This document shows, in pieces, positions 1-10,095 of a stretch of 64,000 bases of DNA. How positions within the stretch are numbered: the stretch's first letter is position 1; every line of letters starts with the position of its first letter. The notes under the pieces were generated by a model. It was given only the letters and a program-made list of their open reading frames with translations, did not search any database and was not told the origin of the DNA. Position numbers and translations under genes: made by a program. The stretch comes from Bacteroidetes bacterium UBA1947. GTDB taxonomy: Bacteria > Bacteroidota > Bacteroidia > Chitinophagales > Chitinophagaceae. The stretch covers positions 49,754 through 113,753 of the forward strand of contig DDET01000021.1 in NCBI GenBank assembly GCA_002336915.1, given 5' to 3'.

Positions 1-399
1 TCCGATATGCAGAAAGATTTGTTCCTGATCTGTACAGGCACGGGGATAGCACCCTTTCGTAGTATGCTGCATTACATCAATACACACTCCATACCGCATG
101 GGCAGATACATCTCATCTTCGGTACACGCACACAGCAGGACCTGCTGTATGCAGATGAAATGCGCGAGCTAGAAAAAATGATGCCGGGCTTCGAATACAA
201 TCCCACGCTATCGCGCGAGGAATGGGATGGGTATATGGGCTATGTGCATGCGATATACGAGGAGCTAACGGCAACTTATAAATACCGCCCGGCGCATTTT
301 ATGCTATGCGGCTGGCGTGCCATGATAGATGAGGCCCGTGACAGGATCATAAAACTAGGCTACGATAAAAAGGATATTCACCTCGAATTGTACGGATGA
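1..399 (+). CDS. Ferredoxin/flavodoxin-NADP+ reductase-like oxidoreductase, C-terminal part
   Basis: The 5' end lies outside the window; the frame is open from base 1 to a TGA ending at 399. The visible part is the nucleotide-binding half of an FNR-type flavoenzyme. The GTGIAPFRSM motif near the start is the pyridine-nucleotide phosphate loop. LIFGTRTQQDLLY follows, then FMLCGWRAMIDEA, the usual CG(D/W) loop near the nicotinamide site. The protein ends in LELYG, and an aromatic residue near the C-terminus is normal for this family. Such enzymes move electrons between NADP(H) and ferredoxin or flavodoxin in the cytoplasm. The FAD-binding half is not visible, so the exact partner cannot be fixed. 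A strong bidirectional hairpin follows 22 bases after the stop. Confidence 0.8.
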   Translation, partial: SDMQKDLFLICTGTGIAPFRSMLHYINTHSIPHGQIHLIFGTRTQQDLLYADEMRELEKMMPGFEYNPTLSREEWDGYMGYVHAIYEELTATYKYRPAHFMLCGWRAMIDEARDRIIKLGYDKKDIHLELYG

Positions 400-420
400 A
401 ATCATTGCATTGATGCAAAC

Positions 421-454
421 AAAAAGAGGCCGGTATTGATACCGGCCTCTTTTT
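421..454. terminator. Bidirectional rho-independent terminator
   Basis: The sequence forms a near-perfect hairpin with arms AAAAAGAGGCCGGTAT and ATACCGGCCTCTTTTT around a very short loop. It carries A/T tracts on both sides, so it can end transcription from both the reductase gene on the left and the DUF5606 gene arriving from the right. Confidence 0.9.
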
Positions 455-471
455 ATTATTGTTAAATATGT

Positions 472-1083
472 TTATTCTTCTGTCTTTTTCTTCTTTGCTG
501 CTGTTTTCTTAGCGGGCTTTTCAGCAGGCTCCGCATTTGCATCATCACCTTCTACTTTCTTTTTGCGCGCAGCTTTTTTAGGCTTTTCGGCTACTTCCTC
601 TTTTACTTCAGCAGGTTCAGCTGTTGCTGCTTTACTTGCAGGAGCTTCTTCCGCCGGAGTTTCTTCAGCGGCAGCTGCAGCTGCAACGGCTGCTTCAAAA
701 TTCAGCAGGTCGTTTGCCTTCAGCAGCTCATACCACTTAAGCATTTTCTTCATATCGCTCACATACACACGGTCTTCATCGATATCTGCAAAAACGGTTT
801 TGAAGTAGCTTTTTATAGCGTTGTTATCCGGCGATTTGGGATCAGCTTTTGCCACCGTGTCTTCAGTGTCTTTCATTTTCTGAAACACCTCATGCAGGCG
901 CACGTTGTCACCTGTCGTGTATACTTCTATACTTTCAAGCGGCGTTACATTATGCAGGCGCGCAGAAATGAACTTGGTAGTCCTGTCTGCAAGATTGCGT
1001 ACAATTGCACCGTCACTTTTTGTCGTCATCAGCTGGTATAGCCCACTAAGGCCTGTTACTGCTACAATTTCTCTGTATTCCAT
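472..1083 (-). CDS. DUF5606 domain protein with Ala/Lys/Glu-rich tail
   Basis: A 203-residue protein of two parts. Residues 1 to about 130 form a compact, conserved-looking domain (MEYREIVAVTGLSGLYQL at the N-terminus) that I recognise as the Bacteroidota-specific DUF5606 family. From about residue 133 the chain becomes low-complexity, rich in Ala, Glu, Pro and Lys, and ends in Lys runs (AAKKKKTEE). The basic tail resembles histone-like or nucleic-acid-binding tails, but no function is established. There is no signal peptide, so it is probably cytoplasmic. The start is the ATG at 1083. A TATTTTTG element (the CAAAAATA complement at 1101-1108) lies 17 bases upstream and could be its promoter -7 box. 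Confidence 0.75.
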   Translation of the reverse strand: MEYREIVAVTGLSGLYQLMTTKSDGAIVRNLADRTTKFISARLHNVTPLESIEVYTTGDNVRLHEVFQKMKDTEDTVAKADPKSPDNNAIKSYFKTVFADIDEDRVYVSDMKKMLKWYELLKANDLLNFEAAVAAAAAAEETPAEEAPASKAATAEPAEVKEEVAEKPKKAARKKKVEGDDANAEPAEKPAKKTAAKKKKTEE

Positions 1084-1089
1084 ATTAAC

Positions 1090-1138
1090 ATTAAGGGAGG
1101 CAAAAATAAGCTTTTACACTTAATTTGCCTCCCTTAAT
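1090..1138 (-). terminator. Long inverted repeat between the adhesin gene and the DUF5606 gene
   Basis: TTAAGGGAGGCAAA (1091-1104) and TTTGCCTCCCTTAA (1124-1137) are perfect 14-base inverted arms around a 19-base loop. The element sits between the stop of the upstream minus-strand adhesin gene (1188) and the start of the DUF5606 gene (1083). It is most simply a terminator for the adhesin transcript, although the U-tract is weak. It overlaps the possible -7 box of the DUF5606 gene. Confidence 0.5.
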
Positions 1139-1187
1139 TTGAATATTCTTGTTTACTATTTTAAATTATCAAATACTGCCATAGGCC

Positions 1188-4100
1188 TTACCTGATAAGC
1201 GTTATATCACCTTTAATCATCTGTTTGTTATCTACATCGCCTTTATTGCCACATATTATCTCCATATAGAAGAAATAAGTGTCCATTTCCTGGGCAACGC
1301 CGTTGAAGGTTCCGTCCCATCCTGAGCTCACATCGGTCGTGGTGTATACCAACTGGCCAAAACGGTTGAATATTGACATTTTGATGAGCTGCATGTCGCC
1401 TTTGTATACAGGGCGGAAGTAATCGTTCTTACCATCACCATTTGGCGTAAAGGCATTCGGGATGTATGGAGTACAGCAATTGTCGTACTGCACTTCTGCT
1501 TCGCCGCTGGCAACACAGTCATGCGCATCGTGTATCACAACCCTGTAGAATCCATTTGGCAGACCGGTAATGCTGTTTGTACCCACTATACGGGTCGTAT
1601 CGGTGCTCCATGTGTAGTTGTAAGGAGGAGTACCGCCTTTAGCATCAACGTATACCGCGCCGTTATCATCTACACCTTCGCAAAGATTGCCATTAGTATG
1701 CATCTTAACCGTGATCGAATCAGGTTGTGGAACCGGCACTCTCGTAGATTTCTTACAATCCTTGCTATCCACCACCGTGATGATATGATAACCGGCTGAC
1801 TGGTTTGTAAATATGTCATTTGCAGTTGGTGGAGTTGGCTGTCCATCTACCTGGTAAGTGAATGGTGGCACACCGCCTGAAGCATTTATCATTATTACAC
1901 CGTCAGGTACATTATAGCAGCTGGTTGGCGTAATGGTCGGTTCTTCGAGTACTATATGTGGCAAGCCCGTCAATGTTATGGATGTATCGTGCTTACAACC
2001 GCTGCTGTCAATTGCGTAGAAATTATAAGTACCCTCGGGCAAACCGGTAAAAGCTGACGCGGATGTATAATCTGACTGGGTCTGCGAGTATTTATATGGA
2101 GGCGTACCGCCGGCTGCTGTCACCGTCACAGCACCATCTGCATAACCTTCACAGGTAGGATTGGTCACGTTAGCACCTGCAAATACCAAAGGATCAGGCT
2201 GCTTGAGATAAACATTTGTATCAATAGGGCATGCATTTGCATCCTTTACATGAACATCATGGAAGCCCGCGAACAAATTACCTGTGCTGCTTGAGGTACC
2301 GAACGAATTAAAGTCAACCGCGTAATAATATGGCGGTGTACCACCGGCCAGGAACACCTGGATGATACCGTTCTCATCCGAATAGCACCTCGGAGGGGTA
2401 AGCATCATGTCAATTATCTGCAGCTTGCTTGGCTGCGTAACGGTCATTATCGAATCATATTTACAGCCATTGTTGTCTACAATATGAACCGTATCCACAC
2501 TCGTGGCCAGGCCGCTAAACACATTCACAGTTGACAGGCCGCCGCTGTTTAAGGCATAAGTATATGCAGGGGTACCGCCGGTGCCTACTGCAGTGATGCT
2601 ACCGTTGGTGTAACCGAAACATGTAGGCCTGCTGATAGTGATATTAAAACCAAGTACAGGAGGCTCTGTTACAGCCACGGTGGTATCCTTAATGCAGCCA
2701 TTCACATCTTTTATGTGCACTGTGTATGTGCCCGCAGGCAGGTTAGGGAATACATTGGTCGGGCTGTAGGGATTGGGGTCAAGTGCAAAAGTGTAAGGTG
2801 CGCTTGCGCCGCTTCCTGTAACATCAATCACGCCCATACTTTGCCCGAAGCACAATTCATTTGTAATATTGAATATACCAACCGGGTTAAGTGAGTCAAC
2901 GATTGCTATGCTGGTGTCTTTAATACAGCCATGCGAATCCTTAATATGGAATATATACGTGCCGGCTGCTAAAGGAGTAAATGTATTAGAGGCTGTGTAT
3001 GGCCCGGCACCCTGTGCATATGTATAAGTTGGTGTGCCTCCTAAAGCCGAGAGTATCACTTTACCATCGCCCAGTGTAGCACATGTAGACTTTTTAACAG
3101 AAGCTGTTACGGTAACAGGCGTTGGCTGTGCAAGGGTAACTGTTGTATCTTTTATACAGCCGTTTGCATCTTTCACATGCAGTGTATAAGTAGCAGCTAC
3201 CAGCCCGATAAATGTACTGGAAGGACCGTACGGGCCGACATTTATTGCATAAGTATAACCGGGCGTACCGCCGGATGCACTTACTGTCATTGTACCGTTA
3301 GCCGATCCGTTACAAGTGGGTTGAGCCATTGCTACCTGTGTTATTCTCAGAACAGTAGGCTCTGTAATAGTTGTAACAACATCTTTAATACAGTTATTGG
3401 CGTCCTTTATATGAATTGTATAAGTACCTGCAGGCAGGCCGGCAAAGGTATTCGACGGGCCATATGGGTTTGCACCATTGGCGTATGTATAGCCGGGGGT
3501 ACCACCCGATGCTGCCATCACTATCTGGCCGGTCGATGCCCCGTTGCAAAGAACATTGGTAACCGTGGGCACGCCTGTAATAACAGTAGGCTGTGTTACA
3601 ACAGCATTGGTATCAAGTGTGCAACCTATCGCATCAAGTATATGTACCGTATATGTGGCTGCGGTGAGATTAGGGAAGGTATTAACTCCTGAAAATGGCC
3701 CCGCATTCAACGCGTACGTGTACGGGTTGACTGCATTATTGCCCGTTGCAGTTATTGAACCTGTGTTGCCACCGTTACACAATACGTTAGTGATAACCAA
3801 AGTAGCATGTACGGCAAGGGAATCCGTCAATGTAATTACGGTGTCTTTATTACATCCTGTGGAATTATGCACATGGAAAGTATAGGTACCTGATGCAAGG
3901 GCGCTGAAGGTACCACTTGCTGTAAATGGCCCTGCGCCTATTGCGTAGGTGTATGGCGGCGAGTTATTGTTGTAAGCAGCCAGTATCACCTGTCCGTTAG
4001 CAACGCCGGCACACGTAGGTCTTTTTACCTGGGCATTCACATAAATTGGTAGCCCGTCGCCCAATGTGTACACGCTATCTTTTATACAAAGGTTAGCATC

Positions 4101-5783
4101 TTTGATGTGCAGCGTGTATGTACCTGCCGCTAATCCCGTATAAGTAGTTGTGCTCGTAAAAGGAAGCGCGTTGTAAGCATACGTGTATGGTGCCAGGCTA
4201 CCTGTTCCTGTAAAACTAATAGTTCCATCGGAACCGCCGGGGCAGGTTGGCAGCGTAGAAGTAAGCGTTAAGAAGCTTGGGCCGGGAGGTGACACCAGCG
4301 TAATCACTGTGTCCTTGCTGCAACCTACATCATTGGTTGTGCGTATGGTATAAGTACCCGCCACGAGACTATCTGTAAGTGTATTGGTAAGGTTGATGTT
4401 CGTATGCACAACTGTAACCCCTTGCAATACCGTCTCAGTCCATGGCGACACACCGGAGGCAACGGTGAACACCGCTTTCTTGGTACATGTTGCTGCCGAT
4501 ACGAGTGTAAATGTGTTGCCCGGGAGCGGTGCAATTATTATGGTGTAAGTTATCTGCTGATCGGCAGATAAAGGACATTCATTATCCTGGTAGTTTAGGG
4601 TGAATGTATAAGTACCAGCTGCTGCCAGGTTTGTATTCCAGGTGAATACACCTGTAGGCGCTGTGGTATGGTTGTTCGTTACAGTAAAGGTAGAACCTGC
4701 AGGCAGGCCACTCGCGCTATAATCAATTGTGTCACCATTTACGTCGGTAGGATTAATATTAAACGTAAACACACCTACATCTTTACACACCCTTATCGTC
4801 GTTGAATCGATCAACGTTACACCTGTAGCCGGTGCTGGATTTGTAATTACGCCGGTAGGCGGATAATTACTACATGTGTTTAATACCACAATGGTCATTT
4901 CACGCTGGCTGGTACCTACAAGTACACCATTCCGGTACTCCTGTACTTCCATACATGCCAGTGATCGCTGAACAAGGTTTGGGGTGAAACTCATTTGGCC
5001 TGTAGTAGGAACATAAACAAAGGGGCTTGCGGCAAGCGGCGATGTTGCAGTATAAGGAACCTGGTAGTTGACACTTGGCGGGTTGGCAGGGTAACCTGTA
5101 CCATCGCGGCCGGGTATCTGCACATAATAAAGGCTATCAAGATCCGGATCAACTGAACCCGGTGCATAGTTTGCAGGAATATTGAGGCAGTAAAACGGAG
5201 TAGGAATAGAACCAAATACTGAAGAGCTATTCTGGCCACCTACTGCTGCAGTATTATTCAATTTTGCATCAAGCGTTATGATCGTGGTACCTGCGCCAAC
5301 CACATTGGTAATGGTAGAGCTCCTGCCCGCCTGGGTAGCACCCATATATCCGTCAAAATGGAAACGCCAGTTTGCTGATGCATACGGTACCGTATAAACA
5401 TAAGAGTAGATGAATTTCTTTATGCCCGGAATCACGTTATTCACGTTCGAGCAAGTAGTATTGTTCACATCTGCGGGACACACGGGCGTCACCTCGATAC
5501 CAGCAATAGGCGGCTCTTCCGTAAGCGTCAGCGTGCTAACAACAGTAGTGCTGGGGTCATTATACACTTTCACCCTTGCTACCGCATTTTGCAGATTTGG
5601 GAAAGCCTGGCCGGCACAGTCGCCATATACTATTACGTATATTTTGTAGTCATTGTTCGCTACGTGTGTGTAGTACATGTCTATACCAAACACGTGAGTT
5701 GCAAAAGACTTAAGCGTTGAAAAAAGGAGGATGACTGCTACAAGACAAGAATAGCGCAGTGTCCGGAGTACATTTTTTTTCAT
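1188..5783 (-). CDS. Giant cell-surface adhesin with SprB-type repeats and T9SS type B sorting domain
   Basis: About 1531 residues from the ATG at 5783; an upstream in-frame extension to 5822 adds 13 unlikely residues ahead of the signal peptide. A hydrophobic signal peptide (about residues 8-30) is followed by a roughly 480-residue N-terminal region. One degenerate and twelve clear repeats of about 75-80 residues come next. Each has the pattern CxGxxxGxI...GGTPPYTYA...FxxLxAGTYTxHIKDxxGCxKDT, typical of SprB repeats. The last 95 or so residues (IPNAFTPNGDGKNDYF...FNRFGQLVY...WDGTFNG) are the gliding-motility-associated C-terminal (CHU_C) domain, the type B signal for type IX secretion and surface attachment. 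Related proteins in F. johnsoniae act as gliding adhesins or large surface filaments. Whether this strain glides cannot be told here. Confidence 0.9.
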   Translation of the reverse strand: MKKNVLRTLRYSCLVAVILLFSTLKSFATHVFGIDMYYTHVANNDYKIYVIVYGDCAGQAFPNLQNAVARVKVYNDPSTTVVSTLTLTEEPPIAGIEVTPVCPADVNNTTCSNVNNVIPGIKKFIYSYVYTVPYASANWRFHFDGYMGATQAGRSSTITNVVGAGTTIITLDAKLNNTAAVGGQNSSSVFGSIPTPFYCLNIPANYAPGSVDPDLDSLYYVQIPGRDGTGYPANPPSVNYQVPYTATSPLAASPFVYVPTTGQMSFTPNLVQRSLACMEVQEYRNGVLVGTSQREMTIVVLNTCSNYPPTGVITNPAPATGVTLIDSTTIRVCKDVGVFTFNINPTDVNGDTIDYSASGLPAGSTFTVTNNHTTAPTGVFTWNTNLAAAGTYTFTLNYQDNECPLSADQQITYTIIIAPLPGNTFTLVSAATCTKKAVFTVASGVSPWTETVLQGVTVVHTNINLTNTLTDSLVAGTYTIRTTNDVGCSKDTVITLVSPPGPSFLTLTSTLPTCPGGSDGTISFTGTGSLAPYTYAYNALPFTSTTTYTGLAAGTYTLHIKDANLCIKDSVYTLGDGLPIYVNAQVKRPTCAGVANGQVILAAYNNNSPPYTYAIGAGPFTASGTFSALASGTYTFHVHNSTGCNKDTVITLTDSLAVHATLVITNVLCNGGNTGSITATGNNAVNPYTYALNAGPFSGVNTFPNLTAATYTVHILDAIGCTLDTNAVVTQPTVITGVPTVTNVLCNGASTGQIVMAASGGTPGYTYANGANPYGPSNTFAGLPAGTYTIHIKDANNCIKDVVTTITEPTVLRITQVAMAQPTCNGSANGTMTVSASGGTPGYTYAINVGPYGPSSTFIGLVAATYTLHVKDANGCIKDTTVTLAQPTPVTVTASVKKSTCATLGDGKVILSALGGTPTYTYAQGAGPYTASNTFTPLAAGTYIFHIKDSHGCIKDTSIAIVDSLNPVGIFNITNELCFGQSMGVIDVTGSGASAPYTFALDPNPYSPTNVFPNLPAGTYTVHIKDVNGCIKDTTVAVTEPPVLGFNITISRPTCFGYTNGSITAVGTGGTPAYTYALNSGGLSTVNVFSGLATSVDTVHIVDNNGCKYDSIMTVTQPSKLQIIDMMLTPPRCYSDENGIIQVFLAGGTPPYYYAVDFNSFGTSSSTGNLFAGFHDVHVKDANACPIDTNVYLKQPDPLVFAGANVTNPTCEGYADGAVTVTAAGGTPPYKYSQTQSDYTSASAFTGLPEGTYNFYAIDSSGCKHDTSITLTGLPHIVLEEPTITPTSCYNVPDGVIMINASGGVPPFTYQVDGQPTPPTANDIFTNQSAGYHIITVVDSKDCKKSTRVPVPQPDSITVKMHTNGNLCEGVDDNGAVYVDAKGGTPPYNYTWSTDTTRIVGTNSITGLPNGFYRVVIHDAHDCVASGEAEVQYDNCCTPYIPNAFTPNGDGKNDYFRPVYKGDMQLIKMSIFNRFGQLVYTTTDVSSGWDGTFNGVAQEMDTYFFYMEIICGNKGDVDNKQMIKGDITLIR

Positions 5784-6158
5784 AAAAATTTCGACAAAAA
5801 AGTTACAAATGTGTTTATACAAAATATTGTAAGGATATTCTATTCTAGTTTTAACAAGGTGATGAAGGGTAGAAAATATAGACGAACTTATCGAGCAAAT
5901 CCTTTCTTATGTACAAAATCCCAATTCAAAAATACAGGGTATTAAAGATACTATGAAAAATTAACAAAATCTTTTTTACACGCTAAACATAAAATCAGTC
6001 ATTTAGATTCTCCAATGAAAAATTGATAAATAAGCCCTAATAGATTAACAATATTTGAATTTATATGGAACTTAAGAAATAATTGACGTGAATGGCGGGA
6101 ATTCAGGGGAGTATTGCAGGGACTTAACGATATATCACATGCGATTAAGTAAGATACT
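5784..6158. other. AT-rich intergenic region
   Basis: 375 bases between two minus-strand genes. I see no credible coding frame or RNA gene. A CAAAAATA sequence at 5927-5934 (TATTTTTG on the minus strand) fits the Bacteroidota -7 consensus and may serve the adhesin gene. No matching -33 box at the usual spacing was found. Confidence 0.5.
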
Positions 6159-7670
6159 TTAAAATAACCTCTTATTTGTCTTGATATTATCTATATATTT
6201 ATTTAAATCGGCGGAAGGTTTTAGCAACAAGAGCAAAAAGGAATAAACAAGAATAATGATCGCTGAGCGCAAGGTTATATCAATAAATACGTGTGTGTAA
6301 CCGGTATCGCCAATATGGTTGATGTGGGGCAAATAATATCCTGCAACAGCGGCCATTGCACCTGCCACTAGTACCCTCCAGGTTTTGTTGGTAAATGGCA
6401 ACAGGCGCATTTTTTTCCACAGGAAGATCATTTTCGCAATATTGAATATTACCAGCGATAGCGTTGAACTCCACGCCGCACCATAAAAGCCGTAACGTGG
6501 AATGAATACGCGGTTGAAAATGATAGCTAATACAACCAGTAATATTGAAACATAAAAATTAAACTTGTACAGTCTGGATATGCTGATCAACTCATTATTC
6601 AAGCCACTTGCCATGTCTACCATCCTGCCGATCATTAATATCAGCACAAGCGCCGAGACATCTTCATACCCATTAGCTAATACGGTTACAGCGCTTTGCA
6701 AATTGCAGCCTATCAGCAAAAACATAGCCATAGCTACTATCAATATGTTGATCCCCGAACGGTGGAAAAGGTCCTTGAGCGTGTGTTCTTCATTTTCGAT
6801 ATATGCCTTATTGAGTATAGGATAGGTTGCCGAAGTTATTGCCCTGTATGGTATTACCATTAGTGTAGTAATATAAATAGCTACGCTGTAAACACCAACC
6901 GATCCCATTCCCTCCTTAGCCAGTGGCGCCAACATTAAGGAGTCTACGTACCCCATAACATTTTGCGAAATACCGAACAGTAAATGGTACCAGGCGTAGT
7001 GGACCATCTCTTTATACTCTTCCCGACTAAATGCTTTCCAATTCGTTGATAATCCGAAATTGTCCGTTCGCCTTGCTATCAAAAGCATCACTAAAGGAGG
7101 TATTGCATATGTTAGAACAGTGCCTATAACAAAATCATGAAAGGAAATGACTTTGTAATAATACAGCACAAGGATAACAATATTGCAAAGGCGCAGCAGC
7201 ACTTCACGCATGAAAGCAGAAACCGCCACTTTGAACTGTGATATGAGGTACAAGTCGAGAAATGACATGAAGCTCCAGAACAAGACCAGCAAAGGCAACC
7301 ATAGATAATATGTGTTTACAAATTCCCTATCGGCAGGTTGATACAGCCCCACGATCGTTTCTCGAAAAAGAACATAAGGGATAGTGAGCAGTATTGTTGT
7401 AGCCAAGGGTATGAACGTACAGATGGTTATTAGTACTTTTTTGCGCGGGTCATGCGAGCCATATCTCTGTGTAAAGGTGTAAGCAAGCGATGAAGAGCCC
7501 AGCAACACCACAAAATTCATTAGGGAGCCTTCAACTGTAAGATTTCTTGTCAAGCCATATCCCTGCTTGCTGAGCACATATGTAGACGCAACAACTATTA
7601 GGGCACCGAGGGCTGCACCTGTAAAAGTTACTATAGTTGTTTTAACTGATTGGCGGAATACTATGCCCAT
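6159..7670 (-). CDS. Polysaccharide/oligosaccharide flippase of the MATE/Wzx superfamily
   Basis: A 503-residue, strongly hydrophobic integral membrane protein with about 12-14 membrane segments spread along its length. The N-terminus (MGIVFRQSVKTTIVTFTGAALGALI) and the overall layout match the oligosaccharide flippase (Wzx, polysaccharide biosynthesis protein) branch of the MOP exporter superfamily. These proteins flip undecaprenyl-linked sugar units across the inner membrane for capsule, O-antigen or exopolysaccharide assembly. No glycosyltransferase cluster surrounds it; the nearest one is 13 kb away, so the substrate is unknown. The C-terminus is Lys/Asn-rich and cytoplasmic by expectation. 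The ATG at 7670 begins just before the first membrane segment. Confidence 0.8.
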   Translation of the reverse strand: MGIVFRQSVKTTIVTFTGAALGALIVVASTYVLSKQGYGLTRNLTVEGSLMNFVVLLGSSSLAYTFTQRYGSHDPRKKVLITICTFIPLATTILLTIPYVLFRETIVGLYQPADREFVNTYYLWLPLLVLFWSFMSFLDLYLISQFKVAVSAFMREVLLRLCNIVILVLYYYKVISFHDFVIGTVLTYAIPPLVMLLIARRTDNFGLSTNWKAFSREEYKEMVHYAWYHLLFGISQNVMGYVDSLMLAPLAKEGMGSVGVYSVAIYITTLMVIPYRAITSATYPILNKAYIENEEHTLKDLFHRSGINILIVAMAMFLLIGCNLQSAVTVLANGYEDVSALVLILMIGRMVDMASGLNNELISISRLYKFNFYVSILLVVLAIIFNRVFIPRYGFYGAAWSSTLSLVIFNIAKMIFLWKKMRLLPFTNKTWRVLVAGAMAAVAGYYLPHINHIGDTGYTHVFIDITLRSAIIILVYSFLLLLLKPSADLNKYIDNIKTNKRLF

Positions 7671-7756
7671 TGAGCATAAAGATAGTATTTACTGTATGCC
7701 AAAGTAAAAAGAGAAAAGCCAAAAATTGTATAAAACCCCGGGGCATTCAAAAAAAC

Positions 7757-7786
7757 AAAAAGCCCCCCGCTTAGCCGGGGAGCTTT
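7757..7786 (-). terminator. Rho-independent terminator of the OmpA/TSP3 gene
   Basis: Read on the minus strand, GAAAGCTCCCCGG, a short loop and a CCGGGGGGCTTT-like arm form a GC-rich hairpin with one bulge. It is followed by a long T-tract (TTTTTGTTTTTTT). It lies 24 bases after the stop of the gene ending at 7810. Confidence 0.85.
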
Positions 7787-7809
7787 CTGCCTATTATAAC
7801 CATTGATTT

Positions 7810-10095
7810 TTATTGTCTCAGTTTCAGGTCCATTGCCACGCGGCGGTTCTGGGCCTTTCCTTTAGAGGTCTTGTTGCTGGCTACAGGTTGTGTATCACCA
7901 TAGCCATGTGTTTCAAGCCTGCTTGTTGCAATGCCTTTGCCTACGAAGTAATTCTTCACAGCATCTGCACGGCCTTGTGACAATATCATATTCTTATCGG
8001 GCTTGCCTACGTTATCAGTATGGCCATCTATGGTCATATAATAATCAGGATAATCATTCAGTATTTTCACAATTTCATCCAGCAGCGGGAAAGACTTAGG
8101 CTTGATGATCGTTTTACCGGTTTCAAACTGTATAGCCGTAGCCGCAAATGCAAGGCGTTTTTTCACCTCTATACTTACTTCAGGGCAACCGTGATTAGCA
8201 ACAGTTCCTCTTACAGTAGGGCATTTATCTTCGTTATCAGCTATACCATCGCCATCCGTATCAGGACAACCGTGATTAGCTATCGGGCCCGGAGCGTTAG
8301 GACAAGCATCATCCTTATCAGCTAACCCATCACCGTCGCTATCAGGACAACCTTTGAATTGTGCCAGACCTTTCTGGTCAGGGCAAGCATCATCAATATC
8401 AGCTATACCATCGCCATCACGGTCAGGGCAACCGCCCATTGCAAGCGTACCTGCTTCCGTAGGACATCTGTCAGATGCATCTGCTATACTATCAAGATCA
8501 GCATCAGGGCAACCCATTGCTGTTTTGGAACCTGCGACTGTAGGACATTTATCCGAAGTATCAGGTATACCATCGTGGTCGGTATCAGGATCAGGGCAGC
8601 CCATGAATTCCCAAACACCTTTTACACCGGGGCATTTATCCTTCTTGTTTGAAACAAGGTCGCCATCGCTATCTTTAGGTTTTTTGTTATTTATCAATGG
8701 TACAGAAACACCAAAGTAGAAGTTTGCACCATAGGCTGAGTTAGTGAACAGGCCGAGGATATCATCGGTACCTATTATAAAGCCTCCCACGCGCACGCCT
8801 AAACCTGCCTTGAAGCCTTTATTCACAAAGTTGTATGTAAGTGGCAAACCGAGGCTTACGGCACGAATATCATAACGCGGAGTAAGCGTAAGCTGACTGT
8901 AGTACGAGTTACCAATATTATCCCTGTTTGCAATGTTGCCTATATAACTAAGGTTTGCGTACAGGTTGTTTACTATCTGGTAGTCGATCCCAAGTACTAT
9001 TGCTGTAGGTAAGTGAACGGTTGTAGATGCTGTGCTAGAGTCAATATGCATACCACGATTACCGGCATAGCGCCTGAAATCACTGTAGCCGGCCTTTAAG
9101 CTGTCGGAAAGCTCACTGCCATTGAAGGTACTTGTGGTGCCCGGGTTTGCTATTATGTATGTCTTGTTGGAGGTACCGTTATATTTAATTGACCCAACAT
9201 CGGTAATGGCGGCAGAAAGACGTAACTTATAGGTATTACGCCCGCGGTCGATAATACCCTTTTTACCGTCCATATCATACTTATACTTATCGATATTGGG
9301 GCTATACTCGTAGACAAATCCAAGGTCGCCGCCTACTCCTTTACCACCGCCGTCAAAAATATTGCTGAAAATATCACCGCCATTTGCAAAGGCAGTACCG
9401 TTGCTCGACAGGTTGAGCGTAGTATTTTTGACAACCAACTGATCGTTTGCCGCAGTATAATGCGCTTCCAGGTTATCGCTTTGGAAAGTACCATAAGCAG
9501 CGCCCAGCAGATAGCGTACCGTAAGCCCGCCTTTTAGCGTATTCTTGCCATTGCTGTACAAAACGTGGCCAAAAGTAAGGCCTAGTTCACCCCAGCCATG
9601 TGCCGTATAATTAAACTTCCCAGTCCCGGGATTTATATCATAATTTTCCTGGTCATTCGCGTTTGTGGTGGTTCTGTACAAATCACGATCAAAATTATTG
9701 AACTGGCTAAAGGCACGAAGGCGTGTAGTTAGCGCGATACTGCTCTTTGTACCGAGGCCCAGCAAAAAGCCCGGTCCACGAACCTCTGCATAAGGAAGCA
9801 GCATGTTGAATTTACCTGTATTGTTCTGGTTGATAATATCACTAAGCTTAGGGTCGCTGCCCAGGCCCTTAAAGATATTGCTTGAGTTAATAGTACCGAG
9901 GTTGTTATCTACACCAAAATTCAGTGAGAACAGGTCGATCACCAGTTTTTGCCTGGAATCGGCGATACTGGCCGGATTAATGTAGATGCCGTTAGTACCG
10001 CTCCAGTTACTGGTGGCGATACCCATGTAGCGCTGGGCTTGCCCCATGAACGGCAAAAGCATGACAGCTAAAATTACGAGTAGATTTTTTTTCAT
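7810..10095 (-). CDS. OmpA-family outer-membrane protein with DUF5723 barrel and thrombospondin type 3 repeats
   Basis: 761 residues. A signal peptide (MKKNLLVILAVMLLPFMGQAQ) precedes a roughly 440-residue region matching DUF5723, an outer-membrane barrel-like domain of Bacteroidota (RYMGIATSNWSGTNGIYINPASIADSR at its start). Residues about 485-650 hold five or six Asp-rich TSP3 calcium-binding repeats (DxDxDGIxDxxDxCP...GCP). The last 110 or so residues are an OmpA-like peptidoglycan-binding domain with TIDGHTDNVGKPDKN and the NRRV ending. The protein probably spans the outer membrane with its OmpA domain bound to peptidoglycan. A second protein of the TSP3-OmpA type is encoded at 19167-20555 but has a different N-terminal barrel. 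A possible -7 box lies at 10193-10200. Confidence 0.88.
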   Translation of the reverse strand: MKKNLLVILAVMLLPFMGQAQRYMGIATSNWSGTNGIYINPASIADSRQKLVIDLFSLNFGVDNNLGTINSSNIFKGLGSDPKLSDIINQNNTGKFNMLLPYAEVRGPGFLLGLGTKSSIALTTRLRAFSQFNNFDRDLYRTTTNANDQENYDINPGTGKFNYTAHGWGELGLTFGHVLYSNGKNTLKGGLTVRYLLGAAYGTFQSDNLEAHYTAANDQLVVKNTTLNLSSNGTAFANGGDIFSNIFDGGGKGVGGDLGFVYEYSPNIDKYKYDMDGKKGIIDRGRNTYKLRLSAAITDVGSIKYNGTSNKTYIIANPGTTSTFNGSELSDSLKAGYSDFRRYAGNRGMHIDSSTASTTVHLPTAIVLGIDYQIVNNLYANLSYIGNIANRDNIGNSYYSQLTLTPRYDIRAVSLGLPLTYNFVNKGFKAGLGVRVGGFIIGTDDILGLFTNSAYGANFYFGVSVPLINNKKPKDSDGDLVSNKKDKCPGVKGVWEFMGCPDPDTDHDGIPDTSDKCPTVAGSKTAMGCPDADLDSIADASDRCPTEAGTLAMGGCPDRDGDGIADIDDACPDQKGLAQFKGCPDSDGDGLADKDDACPNAPGPIANHGCPDTDGDGIADNEDKCPTVRGTVANHGCPEVSIEVKKRLAFAATAIQFETGKTIIKPKSFPLLDEIVKILNDYPDYYMTIDGHTDNVGKPDKNMILSQGRADAVKNYFVGKGIATSRLETHGYGDTQPVASNKTSKGKAQNRRVAMDLKLRQ

